Assembly (NCBI GenBank): GCA_963575745.1 | Contig: CAUYUJ010016302.1 | Location: 17,501 to 60,000, forward strand | DNA from: Prorocentrum cordatum | Lineage: Eukaryota; Sar; Dinophyceae; Prorocentrales; Prorocentraceae | Direction of reading: 5' to 3' | DNA length: 42,500 nucleotides | Part shown: piece by piece, positions 10,421 to 19,399 of the stretch | How positions within the stretch are numbered: position 1 is the stretch's first letter | How the letters are laid out: every line of letters starts with the position of its first letter | The notes under the pieces: generated by a model | The model's input: only the letters and a program-made list of their open reading frames with translations | Told to the model about the DNA's origin: nothing | Databases searched by the model: none | Position numbers and translations under genes: made by a program

Positions 10421-11089
10421 ACCCCCGCATTGACGGGGCCCCCGGGGTCTGCCTCAACCCCTAGAGGAAGTCCTGTTCCCTCTCCATGTCTCCAATACGC
10501 CTCGATGTCGCTCCTATTATATACCCGCCTGTGGCAGTTTTGCATCCAGCACGCGCGCGCTGCGCTTGGGGCGCCAGCGTGCTCGGGGCGCGCACGTGCG
10601 TCAGAGGGGCGCACAAGCACGGGCGACGAGGACCACGAGCGCTCTGGCACTGTCCGCAATGTTTGCCTCAAAAGGTCTTGCGAGAACTGCCGTGCACCGA
10701 AGGGGCCATGCGAGCCAGCGCCCTCAGCGTGCCACTCGCTGCACCCAGTCGGGCCCAAGGGCGCCCGCCCCTAAGCGGCGCCCCCCCCCCCCGACGGGCG
10801 GTCAAGCGCGGGCCTCCGCGGTTGCTACATCGACCAAGTCCAGTCTTGCCGCGCAGACGCTGACCTTGCATCTGGCACGTTCCACCCCCGCGGCTACCGT
10901 TTTAGCACCGCCACTTTCGGGTCACAACGCAGCTGGGGAAGCCCAGCAGCCAGACTCGCCCACCTACTCGGCCCACATCCACATTACCCTTCCCAGGGTG
11001 AGCGATCTCATCCTCACCCAAAGGAGAGACAAACGGCCAGGATCACAGGCTCCACGAGCGCAAACCCCGACACCGACGCCAATCCACTG
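10421..11089. other. Coding-like but unassigned
   Basis: C-rich sequence with overlapping open frames and no recognisable domain. It includes a C run at about 10782-10791. Confidence 0.4.
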
Positions 11090-11529
11090 GCGCGCAACGG
11101 CAACAGCACTCCCAGTACTCCCACCAGCACCTGGCTAGTCGGTCCCATACACAGCGACGACGCGTCAGACCAGCAGAGCACACGACACTACGCAAGCTCT
11201 CACAACTAATCAAAAACTACACCCGAGGAGGCCAACACCACAACGATCCCGACAGCATACGCGACACTCACTGGGCTCTGATCCACTTGAAGCCCATAGA
11301 AGAGGCCTGGGCCCCTGGCGACGACGGCATCGACGAAATGGCAGCATGGCTCAACGACTGCCTCACTTACGTTTCAATGGTCCTACACCTTCCACAGTTC
11401 GACCAGATATTCGCCAACCTACCCACGCCACTCATGGAGCTCGAGCGAGCTCGCACGACAGGTGACATCTGCGCGCAGGCCTGGAGCCGGACTGAGCTGG
11501 GGATCGGCGACGCACCGCCGTGGCACTGA
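11090..11529 (+). CDS. Hypothetical coding-like ORF, no clear start
   Basis: An open frame ends at TGA 11529 and extends upstream past a TTG at 11287. The part TLRKLSQLIKNYTRGG, HWALIHLKPIEEAWAPGDDG and MAAWLNDCLTYVSMVLHLPQ has balanced, helix-forming composition unlike the surrounding shadow frames. It could be an internal exon or a transposon fragment. No family recognised. It lies on the same strand as the larger ORF at 12218, 690 bp away, so the two may belong to one gene. Confidence 0.35.
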
Positions 11530-12217
11530 GCCAGCTAACGGGCCTGGCCAAGATCGAACGCTTCTAGTTCTCACTCTCGATTTCTATTGCGCGCGAGCTT
11601 AACTGGCGGGTTTGGAGGCGCACGCGGCCCGCTGCCCCTCCCCCGAGCTACATGCCAGGTGCACGGGCCCTTCTCCAACCAAGGCGCCAAACCCCCAAGC
11701 GCGCCCATACTCGCGGAACTGCACCGTACCGCCCCACCGCAACCACGCGAGACTATCCCTACTGGGATGGGCCCCTCGCAAAACGGAGAGGCTGACACGG
11801 CACTAGCAGAAACCATCAGCATGGGAGCAGGGTCGCTGCTCACAGGTGCGCTCAAGAGCCCCAGCGAACCAGGAGGCCCACATGCCAACATGCGCACGAG
11901 TCGACCCACAACGGCGCGCACACGCAGGCTGACGGGCACGAAGCCGCGCCGCACGACGCATCACCCAGAGGAGCGGGCAAGCGGAGGCGCACCCACCGAC
12001 CGACGCCGAACCGTCGCGACGTGACCCAACCAACAACCCCCCTTCTGACCGTAGGAGCCCATCCTCAAACAGCCAGGGGGAAGATGACCCACACCCCTGC
12101 ACAGCCGGGTCTTCGGAGGCACCTCCCACAGCCGCCATCGCCAGGCAACGTAAACTCATCCCACCAGTCGAATGCCCAGCGTCAGCTGACCACCAGGACC
12201 CCTAGCACGGCACGGCG
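11530..12217. other. Unassigned, C/A-rich on the plus strand
   Basis: Pro/Thr/Arg-rich open frames on both strands and no convincing protein. It could be intron or degraded coding sequence between 11529 and 12218. Confidence 0.4.
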
Positions 12218-13144
12218 ATGTACCTCCCAGCCACGACGGCGCTGGAGAACCTGGCCGACGCGCTCATCCGAGACCTGCTACGCTGGGCCGCACAGTGGGA
12301 TAAAGGCAAGTCGCTATGGTCCACCTGGGCCACCACACGTATGCTTCTCGCGTTCCTGCGTCGGCCGCACCTTGCGCACCACCTTAACCTACACCACGAT
12401 CTACCTGACCACACGTCACTGGCCTACCATCTAGCTACGCTGGCCTACGACCACCCCGAGCCAGAATGCTGCTCTGACGCCCCGGAAGGAAACGACGGGT
12501 CCGCGGCATCTCTCGCGATCCTCCAAGACGACGCAGGGCCCAATCGCAATACTGGCAACACCGACGCGCCGCAGGGCCCCTCCCCGCAGGATAAACATCA
12601 GAGCGACACGACACGCCAAGGCCAATTGAGCTTCAATGGCACAAATTGGTTCCAAGCTGACGACCCCTTCGTGACCAACGACAGATACACAGAGCACTCT
12701 GACTATGATCCGACCCACCAGAATGACCACCGACCCCCTCCGTTCTCAGCCACCCTGAGGACGACACCAAACGCGCTACCTCCACTGTGCTGCTACTCTA
12801 GGCGCTCTGGGCCTCCATGGCGGCGCCAGGCCCTTGTGGCTCAGGACCAGATTTCCAACGCTGCAGAGGAAAACAGCACAATGAGCACAACGTGGTTCCC
12901 GGAAGGCCCACGCAGCAACCGAATGACGACAGGGGCAGGAGGTCTTAAGCCTGCCCCTAAGACGCCCCTGCAGGCAAAGCCCAGGAAAGTGGCTTCACCT
13001 ACGCCTGCCTGTGCCAACGGCAGTGCGGCTACCAACCCTGCAATACCCACCACGCCCACCAACTATCAAGCATCACGACAGCAGATGCAGATATTGGCGA
13101 AATGTTGGCCAGCAGATCAAGAGGACGCTTGGCACGACCACTGA
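12218..13144 (+). CDS. Hypothetical protein, 308 aa
   Basis: ATG at 12218 to TGA at 13142-13144. Residues 1-85 are well ordered and probably helical (ALENLADALIRDLLRWAAQW, then WATTRMLLAFLRRPHLAHHL). The rest is Asp/Pro/Thr-rich and likely disordered. No known domain, signal peptide or membrane segment. The ordered N-terminus and single long frame favour real coding. Against it: flanking coding-like sequence is broken, and the window is full of decayed elements, so it may be a mobile-element ORF. Confidence 0.4.
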   Translation: MYLPATTALENLADALIRDLLRWAAQWDKGKSLWSTWATTRMLLAFLRRPHLAHHLNLHHDLPDHTSLAYHLATLAYDHPEPECCSDAPEGNDGSAASLAILQDDAGPNRNTGNTDAPQGPSPQDKHQSDTTRQGQLSFNGTNWFQADDPFVTNDRYTEHSDYDPTHQNDHRPPPFSATLRTTPNALPPLCCYSRRSGPPWRRQALVAQDQISNAAEENSTMSTTWFPEGPRSNRMTTGAGGLKPAPKTPLQAKPRKVASPTPACANGSAATNPAIPTTPTNYQASRQQMQILAKCWPADQEDAWHDH

Positions 13145-13149
13145 ATCAG

Positions 13150-13845
13150 GTGTGTGTTCACCAGGCTTAGGCAACCCGCTCAGGCGGCAGCATGCAGCCA
13201 CCTATCACCTCTCGAAGCAGACCTCCTACGCATTACACAAGCCACAGAGCGTTGCCGGCAAGCTTCTGGGGAATCACGGACAGCGCCCGAAGCATGCGAG
13301 GTAACCACCAAGAACGGCACAACCTCCAGCGCAGGACGGCGCGCTACCTGGGAGGGCCCAGCACTGCCCAGAACAGCAGGACCCTCGCAAGGACCCCGCG
13401 CCAGGACGGCGAAGCAGCCAGGGACGCTAGGTGGCGCCCTCTCACCCGCCGAGTCGACCAGCCCATCTCCGATGACGACAACACATCAGACACCTCAGAC
13501 CCAGCGGCGCAGAGACAGCGGCTGTCTGACCGAACCCAGCTGACCAGTGACCCCATCAAGGACACTGAGGAGCCCCCGCAACGCAGCGAGGCCGCACCGA
13601 GCTGCCGCGCGACGGTTCGAGCCACGCACGCCCTCGTCGCCACCGCGATGGCCTGGCAAGCCCTCGAAGATAACCCGGGGCAGGGAACCCACAGAGCGCC
13701 GTCACCGCACGGGGAAAACGCAGGACGATACCGGCGATCCGACCCTGCGCAACGCAACATGCTCTCAGCGAGCCAGCCATCACCACCATCTGCTGGGCCC
13801 GACACACCATCAGCACTCTCTGGGACGACGCAACGCCAACTATGA
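13150..13845 (+). pseudogene. Continuation of coding-like sequence in shifted frames
   Basis: Overlapping plus frames (13154-13543 and 13192-13845) carry a Ser/Thr/Asp-rich stretch (DDDNTSDTSDPAAQRQRLSD) and then a short helical stretch (RATHALVATAMAWQALEDN). These may be the distal part of the 12218 gene after frame changes or introns. Confidence 0.25.
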
Positions 13846-14244
13846 TGTACATCTAAACCACCATCACATTGTCGGCTACACTAGCTCCCTTCTGTATTCT
13901 TTGTCACAGTTGCGGCGCTGGCCGCATCTCCCTGCTCGGTGGCAAACTCACGGGATGGGCCATAGACACCTCAGCCATGCGCCCCCTCGTCCCCGCGCGC
14001 ATCAGGCCCGCCCAGAATCGGTGCGCTGATAACGACCCCGCCGCCCAAGCACCGCTTCAAACTGATTCTCCCACGGAATAACGCGCGCCACCAGAGTGGA
14101 TCAGAAGGACAGCGCACGCGGCCGAACACCGCCCCAGCGCCGCCTACGACACCAGCCCAGCCACTACACCCATAGTAGGGATGTGGAAGCCAGGTGTTTG
14201 GCTGACTCCACAGCCCCCTGCCCTAGGGCGCCCCACGGCCCCCC
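13846..14244. other. Unassigned spacer
   Basis: Unique sequence between the C/A-rich block and the polypurine tract. Nothing recognisable. Confidence 0.4.
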
Positions 14245-15009
14245 AACCGCTGATTCGAGATGCGCGGCGGACAGGCGAGAACAGCTCGCAAGGAAGAACA
14301 GGGGGAGGGGCAAAAAGAGGAAGAACTAGGGAATCCGAAAAATATGAAACAACTTTTGGTCAGCCATTCAAGCGAGTCTCTAGCGTCGGAGGAGGAGCAA
14401 GAGGAGGGGGAAGGAAGAAAAGGAGCGAGGAAAAGGGAGGAGGAGAAAGGGGAGGAAAAGGCAAAGGATGAGGGGGGAGGAGGACCAGGAGGTAGGAAGA
14501 GGAGGGGGCGGAAGAGGTGGGAACGCAAAAAGAGGTGGAATAATGAAAAGGAGGGGGGGGAGAGCTGGGAATGGAGGGAGGGGGGAGGCAGGGAGGGAGG
14601 GAAGGAGGGAGGGAGGAGGGGGTGGAGGAGGACGACGAGGAAAAGGAGAAGGATGAGGGGGAGACGCGGAAGAGGAGGAAGGAGGGAGGAGGGAGGAGGC
14701 CCCCGAGAGCGGCGTGGGGATAGTGCCGAGGTGTCACGGCGCTTGATTTGAACTATGGACGCCGTCGGGCCTTCGGGCTGGCGCTGCCAGCCTTGGAGTC
14801 GACGCGACGATAATGGGGAAGCCCCCCAAACGATGGGAACCAACAGGCGGCTTAGAAGGGCCTCCGGGAGGGGAGGCGGGGAAGGTGAGGGGAGGGGAGG
14901 GGGGGGAGGGAGGGGAGGGAGGGGAGGGGAGGGGAGGGGGAGAAGGAGGAGGAGGAGGAGGAGGAGGAGGAGGAGGAGACGGAGAAGGAGGAGGAGGAGG
15001 AGGAGGAGG

Positions 15010-15043
<34 letters not shown>

Positions 15044-15046
15044 ACA
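14245..15046 (+). repeat. Long polypurine (G/A) tract
   Basis: About 800 bp dominated by G and A on the plus strand. The densest parts are 14380-14700 and 14870-15046, with GGA, GGGGA and AGCAGG subrepeats, interrupted by mixed sequence at about 14745-14865. The 292-aa minus and 163-aa plus frames in it are low-complexity artefacts. Confidence 0.85.
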
Positions 15047-15532
15047 CGGGCAGGAGCACCAGCAGCACGAGCAGCAGCAGGGCCCCTCCTCCCCCTCTCA
15101 CCCCCCCATCTCTCAGTCTTCTGTTTCACTCTCATGCGCTCGCGCAACCAGCGGCTCAAGCTGGCCCCCAGCTCTCCCCCGCCTGCCCTGTCCAGGGCTC
15201 AACGGGCTCGGCGGCGGCGGCGGTCGGGCGCAGGCGCGCGGCCGTCCGCGGGCCGGCCGCTCCGTGGCTGTCGAAAGATGGGCGTCGATGCGGGTGGGCG
15301 ATGGTGAACCCGTATCTTGGGAGGGGGTGATCGGGGCACGTGGAGCGCGGTCGCGATGGCCGCGACGAGCCCCGTGACCCCCGCCAAAGATGTGATCGTG
15401 CGACCACACATTGTCGGAATTGCCGTCGTGTATGTAACCGTTTAGGCTCGAGCGAGTTTGTTCGCGTTGGCCGCCCCGCTCTCGAGGGCGGTGCTGCGCT
15501 GCAGCAGGAGACACAGCTGCGCTGCAGCAGCC
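15047..15532 (+). other. Upstream region of the 15533 gene
   Basis: No TATA box or obvious core promoter. The frame of the downstream gene is open back to ATG 15458, adding 25 residues (MFALAAPLSRAVLRCSRRHS...). That extension could be a targeting peptide, but the ATG at 15533 has the better context. Confidence 0.4.
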
Positions 15533-16888
15533 ATGGCCACTGTACCCAACATCATCGCAGAGTTGAGTCACATGATAGATTGGGTACAGACTCAGATTGG
15601 ATTCGGGCTGGACCCAGCAAGTTGCGCCAATCAGCAGGTCGATAGCCTCACTGCTGAGATCAGGAGCCTCTCGGCCATCTCCGTGGAGAAGGCAACTAAA
15701 CTCGTCACCGCAGTCCGCACCAAGGCGCTGAGCGAGTGGACTGAGGCGCAGATCACTGAACTGCGCAGCGCAACCGGAACGAAGTGCCATGCCATTGCTA
15801 ACACGGGGGAAAAGCGGTGGCCAGAAGTTGTTGCCTTCCCCAGGTTCTTGACAGCAAGCGAGATCGACTCGCTCAAGAGCGGCAATCTCTTCGAGAGAGC
15901 AATGACCCAGGTCGTCGTCAAGCGTGCCCACAAATTGGGCATGCACACGCTGAGCGAGACGCCCAAAAGGCATACTGCCGCCGTGGTCGCCAGGGCCAGT
16001 AACGTCGGGACGGCGGGCCGGGCGTGGTGCGAGCTCCTGCGGAAGGTCAAGAAGGGCCTCGGAGCTATGAGAAGCTCGTCATGGCGGCATCACACGATAT
16101 GGAAGTACGAAAACCCCTCGGATATCATGGCCGAGCCGTGGTACGAGGCAGCGCACAGCGACGGTGCCCCGTCTGGCGACGCATGGGAGATCGAGGCGCC
16201 CGACTTCGCCAGGGCGAGCCACGGGAACGCTGGCAAGTCGGAGCGCAGCCCCGCGGGCGCTGCCATAGCGCCCGCAGCGGCCACGTCGCCATCCGAGCTC
16301 GGGGCGCACCAGGGCAGGTTCGGGAATGGCCTGGCGCGCGTGCTCTTCAGCCACACCATGGCCGCCGCCGCCGCCGCGCCGCCGCCTGCGACGCCGTCGC
16401 CATGGTCGGCGTTGCCGCCGCCTGCGACGCCGTCGCAGCGGTTGCCAGCGCAAGTGCTCGCGCCGCCGCCCAAGGCAGCAGCCCCGGCGGCCCCAGCGGC
16501 CGCGGCTGAGGTCGCACCAGTCGCAGCGGCAGCGGCTGCCGAGAAGGCGCCTGCGCCCGAGGAGGCGGCAGCGCCGCCAGGTGAGCCCTCCTTGTCGGAT
16601 ATGGAGGCTGCGTTGCGCAAGAGCATTTCGGCTCGCGCCGCACTGCGCCGCCTTGCTGCTGCCGCCGACACCCCCGACGTGGATGAGGGCGATGCGGTGC
16701 GCAAGCGACCAGCCGCGCGCGGCGGCCCAGCACCGAAGGCGACGAAGGTCGCCGCGAAGGCTGCCCAGAAGAAGCCCGCCGCGGCGAAGTCCACCGCGAA
16801 GCCGTCGGAGCCCCCAGCGACGCCCATGGGTGAGGGGCTCCGCCCCTGCATTACTGGGTGGGCACCGCGACCACGAACTGGAAGATGA
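15533..16888 (+). CDS. Dinoflagellate-type protein with Ala/Lys/Pro (H1-like) tail
   Basis: Start chosen at ATG 15533 (GCAGCCATGGCC, strong context), giving about 451 aa to TGA 16886-16888. Residues 1-190 form a globular, largely helical N-terminal part. It contains PRFLTASEIDSLKSGNLFER, VVVKRAHKLGMHTLSETPKR and ASNVGTAGRAWCELLRKVKK, a pattern that resembles a multicopy dinoflagellate protein family I remember only as unannotated. Residues 240-365 are Ala/Pro low complexity, then RKSISARAALRRLAAAAD, then RKRPAARGGPAPKATKVAAK and KKPAAAKSTAKP, like linker-histone or HMG-type basic tails. The true C-terminus may lie in another frame (see 16829-17073). Function unknown; nucleic-acid or chromatin binding is an inference from the tail. 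Confidence 0.7.
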   Translation: MATVPNIIAELSHMIDWVQTQIGFGLDPASCANQQVDSLTAEIRSLSAISVEKATKLVTAVRTKALSEWTEAQITELRSATGTKCHAIANTGEKRWPEVVAFPRFLTASEIDSLKSGNLFERAMTQVVVKRAHKLGMHTLSETPKRHTAAVVARASNVGTAGRAWCELLRKVKKGLGAMRSSSWRHHTIWKYENPSDIMAEPWYEAAHSDGAPSGDAWEIEAPDFARASHGNAGKSERSPAGAAIAPAAATSPSELGAHQGRFGNGLARVLFSHTMAAAAAAPPPATPSPWSALPPPATPSQRLPAQVLAPPPKAAAPAAPAAAAEVAPVAAAAAAEKAPAPEEAAAPPGEPSLSDMEAALRKSISARAALRRLAAAADTPDVDEGDAVRKRPAARGGPAPKATKVAAKAAQKKPAAAKSTAKPSEPPATPMGEGLRPCITGWAPRPRTGR

Positions 16889-17073
16889 GCACTTACAAGG
16901 CCATACCGGGGAGAGCGGACATACGGGTCCGCTGGGACACGGGGTGCTACACCCGCCGTGAGGTTTTTGCAAAGGCGCTTGCATTCATTGATGATCGGTC
17001 GTGGGTTGTGATCGCCATGCTTGACTGCGTCGCGCCAGCCTTTTACAGCGGCGATAGGCTCGCCTTATGCTGA
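16829..17073 (+). pseudogene. Probable C-terminal domain of the 15533 gene in another frame
   Basis: In frame +1, HYWVGTATTNWKMSTYKAIP, then GRADIRVRWDTGCYTRREVF and AKALAFIDDRSW, ends at TGA 17071-17073. Its composition is far more protein-like than the PCITGWAPRPRTGR end of the main frame. Either one indel near 16835-16850 broke the gene, or an intron starting at the GTGAGG at 16829 is removed. I recall W/Y-rich C-terminal modules of this kind in dinoflagellate multicopy genes. Confidence 0.5.
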
Positions 17074-17112
17074 CATGCTAGAACGCGCGCATACATGATT
17101 GAGCGTTTGGGT

Positions 17113-17138
17113 TATATATATATATATATATATATATA
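17113..17138. repeat. (TA)n tract
   Basis: Pure TA dinucleotide run directly preceding the hairpin at 17138-17176. Confidence 0.9.
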
Positions 17139-17176
17139 CTAGAACCACGCGCGCGCTTCGCGCGCGCTTAGGTTCT
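17138..17176. repeat. Inverted repeat (hairpin) with alternating GC core
   Basis: AGAACC at 17141-17146 pairs with GGTTCT at 17171-17176. Inside these, GCGCGCGC (17149-17156) pairs with GCGCGCGC (17160-17167) across a TTC loop. The GC core is also a Z-DNA-forming sequence. A related hairpin follows a TA/CA tract at 33051-33088. Confidence 0.75.
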
Positions 17177-17538
17177 GTCGAGTCACAGACCCAGGAATCG
17201 TTGCGAGAAGAAATTGGTGACGCGAAGCGTCTTGGGGGCGTCCTTGGACGTCTGGGGTCTCCTGGGGCCTCTTGAGGGGCCTCCTTGGGGCCTTCTTGGG
17301 CTCCATCTGGAAGCCAAGATGGATGCAACAAGAGGGTGCTTGGGCTCTCCGTGAGCTATCCTCTGGTTTTCATTCCCCTGGAGAGGAGGAGGAGGAGGAG
17401 GAGGAGGAGGAGGATGAGAAGGAGGAGGAGGAGGAAGATGCAGAGGAGGGAGGAGGAGGAAGGAGAGGAGATGTTGGGGCGCTCTTGGGGCCCTCTTGGG
17501 CTCTCTTGGGGCTCGTCGGGGCCCTCGTGGGGCCACCT

Positions 17539-17570
17539 TGGGCTCCTCTCGGAGCTCCAAGAGGAGCCCA
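17539..17570. repeat. 32-bp near-perfect palindrome
   Basis: TGGGCTCCTCT pairs with AGAGGAGCCCA around a central GGAGCTCC. The only mismatched pair is C17550/A17559. Confidence 0.85.
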
Positions 17571-17578
17571 CAGAGGGG

Positions 17579-17624
17579 CCCAACATCGGTCACGCGAGAG
17601 CTCTTTCGCGTGACCGATGTTGGG
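17579..17624. repeat. 19-bp perfect inverted repeat with 8-nt loop
   Basis: CCCAACATCGGTCACGCGA at 17579-17597 is perfectly complementary to 17606-17624. The loop is GAGCTCTT. Confidence 0.9.
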
Positions 17625-17640
17625 GCTCTCTTGGGGCTCG

Positions 17641-19235
17641 CTTGGGTCCCTCTTGGGCCTCCTTGGGCCCACGTGGGGTTCCCTCGGGGCGCCCTCTTGG
17701 GCCTGTCTCGGGGCCCTCTTGGGCCATCTTGGGCGCCTCTTGGGCCGTCTTGGGGCCCTCTTGGGCTGTCCTGGGGCCCTCTTGGAAGCTTCTTGGGCCG
17801 TCTTGGGGCGGTCTTGGGCGCCTCTTGGGCCGTCCTGTAACGTCGGAAAGCCCAAAAGACAACTTTGTTGAAAATGTACGTTTTACGAACGGAATGGGCA
17901 ATTTTTGCGTCTAGGGGCCCTCTTGGGACGCATGTTGGAGGCTTCTTGGGGCCTCTTGGGGGCGTCCTTGGACGTCTGGGGTCTCCTGGGGCCTCTTGAG
18001 GGGCCTCCTGGGGGCCTCCTGGCGGCCTCTTGGGGCGGAAGGCTCGAGCTTGCGGTTCGTGGTCCCCCTCTGGGCCCCCTCTTGGGCCCGTCTTGGGGCC
18101 CTCTTGGGCCATCTTGGGCGCCTCTTGGGCCGTCTTGGGGCCCTCTTGGGCTGTCCTGGGGCCCTCTTGGAAGCTTCTTGGGCCGTCTTGGGGCGGTCTT
18201 GGGCGCCTCTTGGGCCGTCCTGTAACGTCGGAAAACCCAAAAGACAACTTTGTTGAAAATGTACGTTTTACGAAGGGAATGGGCAAATTGTTGCGTCTAG
18301 GGGCCCTCTTGGGACGCATGTTGGAGGCTTCTTGGGGCCTCTTGGGGGCGTCCTTGGACGTCTGGGGTCTCCTGGGGCCTCTTGAGGGGCCTCCTGGGGG
18401 CCTCCTGGCGGCCTCTTGGGGCGGAAGGCTCGAGCTTGCGGTTCGTGGTCCCCCTCTGGGCCCCCTCTTGGGCCCGTCTTGGGGCCCTCTTGGGCCATCT
18501 TGGGCGCCTCTTGGGCCGTCTTGGGGCCCTCTTGGGCTGTCCTGGGGCCCTCTTGGAAGCTTCTTGGGCCGTCTTGGGGCGGTCTTGGGCGCCTCTTGGG
18601 CCGTCCTGTAACGTCGGAAAGCCCAAAAGGCGACTTTGTTGAAAATGTACGTTTTACGAAGGGAATGGGCCAATTTTTGCGTCTAGGGGCCCTCTTGGGA
18701 CGCATGTTGGAGGCTTCTTGGGGCCTCTTGGGGGCGTCCTTGGACGTCTGGGGTCTCCTGGGGCCTCTTGAGGGGCCTCCTGGGGGCCTCCTGGCGGCCT
18801 CTTGGGGCGGAAGGCTCGAGCTTGCGGTTCGTGGTCCCCCTCTGGGCCCCCTCTTGGGCCCGTCTTGGGGCCCTCTTGGGCCATCTTGGGCGCCTCTTGG
18901 GCCGTCTTGGGGCCCTCTTGGGCTGTCCTGGGGCCCTCTGGGAAGCTTCTTGGGCCGTCTTGGGGCGGTCTTGGGCGCCTCTTGGGCCGTCCTGTAACGT
19001 CGGAAAGCCCAAAAGACAACTTTGTTGAACCATGTACGCTTTACGAAGGGAATTGGCCAATTTTTGCGTCTAGGGGCCCTCTTGGGACGCATGTTGGAGG
19101 CTTCTTGAGGCCTCTTGGGGGCCTCCTTGGACGTCTGGAGGCCATCTTCAGCATCTCGGAGCCCTCTTGGAGGCCTCTTGGAAGTTTCTTGGGCCGTCTT
19201 GGGCGCTTCTTGGGCCGTCTTGTCTGACTGGGGAG
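17641..19235 (+). repeat. 386-bp tandem array built from a 10-11-bp TCTTGGG submotif
   Basis: The landmark CTAGGGGCCCTCTTGGGACG starts at 17911, 18297, 18683 and 19070, giving periods of 386, 386 and 387 bp. Copies are almost identical across their whole length; the last decays after 19100. Each unit carries a non-repetitive landmark (AACGTCGGAAA.CCCAAAAG, then GTTGAAAATGTACGTTTTAC) among TCTTGGGC-like submotifs spaced 10-11 bp apart. The long open frames here (496 and 394 aa minus, 193 aa plus) follow the repeat and are not genes. Confidence 0.95.
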
Positions 19236-19326
19236 GCCTCCGGCAAGCCCCGACGAGCCTCCGGGCCCCCCGGGGTGCACATTTGTGGTCGAGGTCCCGG
19301 CCCCGGGCCCCCGGACCCGGTGCGCC

Positions 19327-19328
19327 GT

Positions 19329-19393
<65 letters not shown>
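19327..19393. repeat. (TA)n tract with central TACATACA
   Basis: Two TA runs around a short TACATACATA interruption, closing the 386-bp array on its right side. Confidence 0.9.
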
Positions 19394-19399
19394 GTGTTA

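Larger units (their letters stand above)
17217..17640 (+). repeat. Diverged first unit of the TCTTGGG array, with GGA tract
   Basis: 17222-17310 matches the part of the 386-bp unit at 17957-18015 and beyond (CGTCCTTGGACGTCTGGGGT shared). It is interrupted by a GAG triplet tract (about 17382-17460) and by two palindromes at 17539-17570 and 17579-17624. Confidence 0.7.

Noticed and set aside
14223-15101. 292-aa minus-strand Leu/Pro-rich membrane-like protein
   Set aside because: Reverse complement of the polypurine tract; Leu and Pro runs come from CTC/CCT triplets.
17382-17460. Glu-rich coding exon
   Set aside because: GAG triplet microsatellite inside the satellite array.
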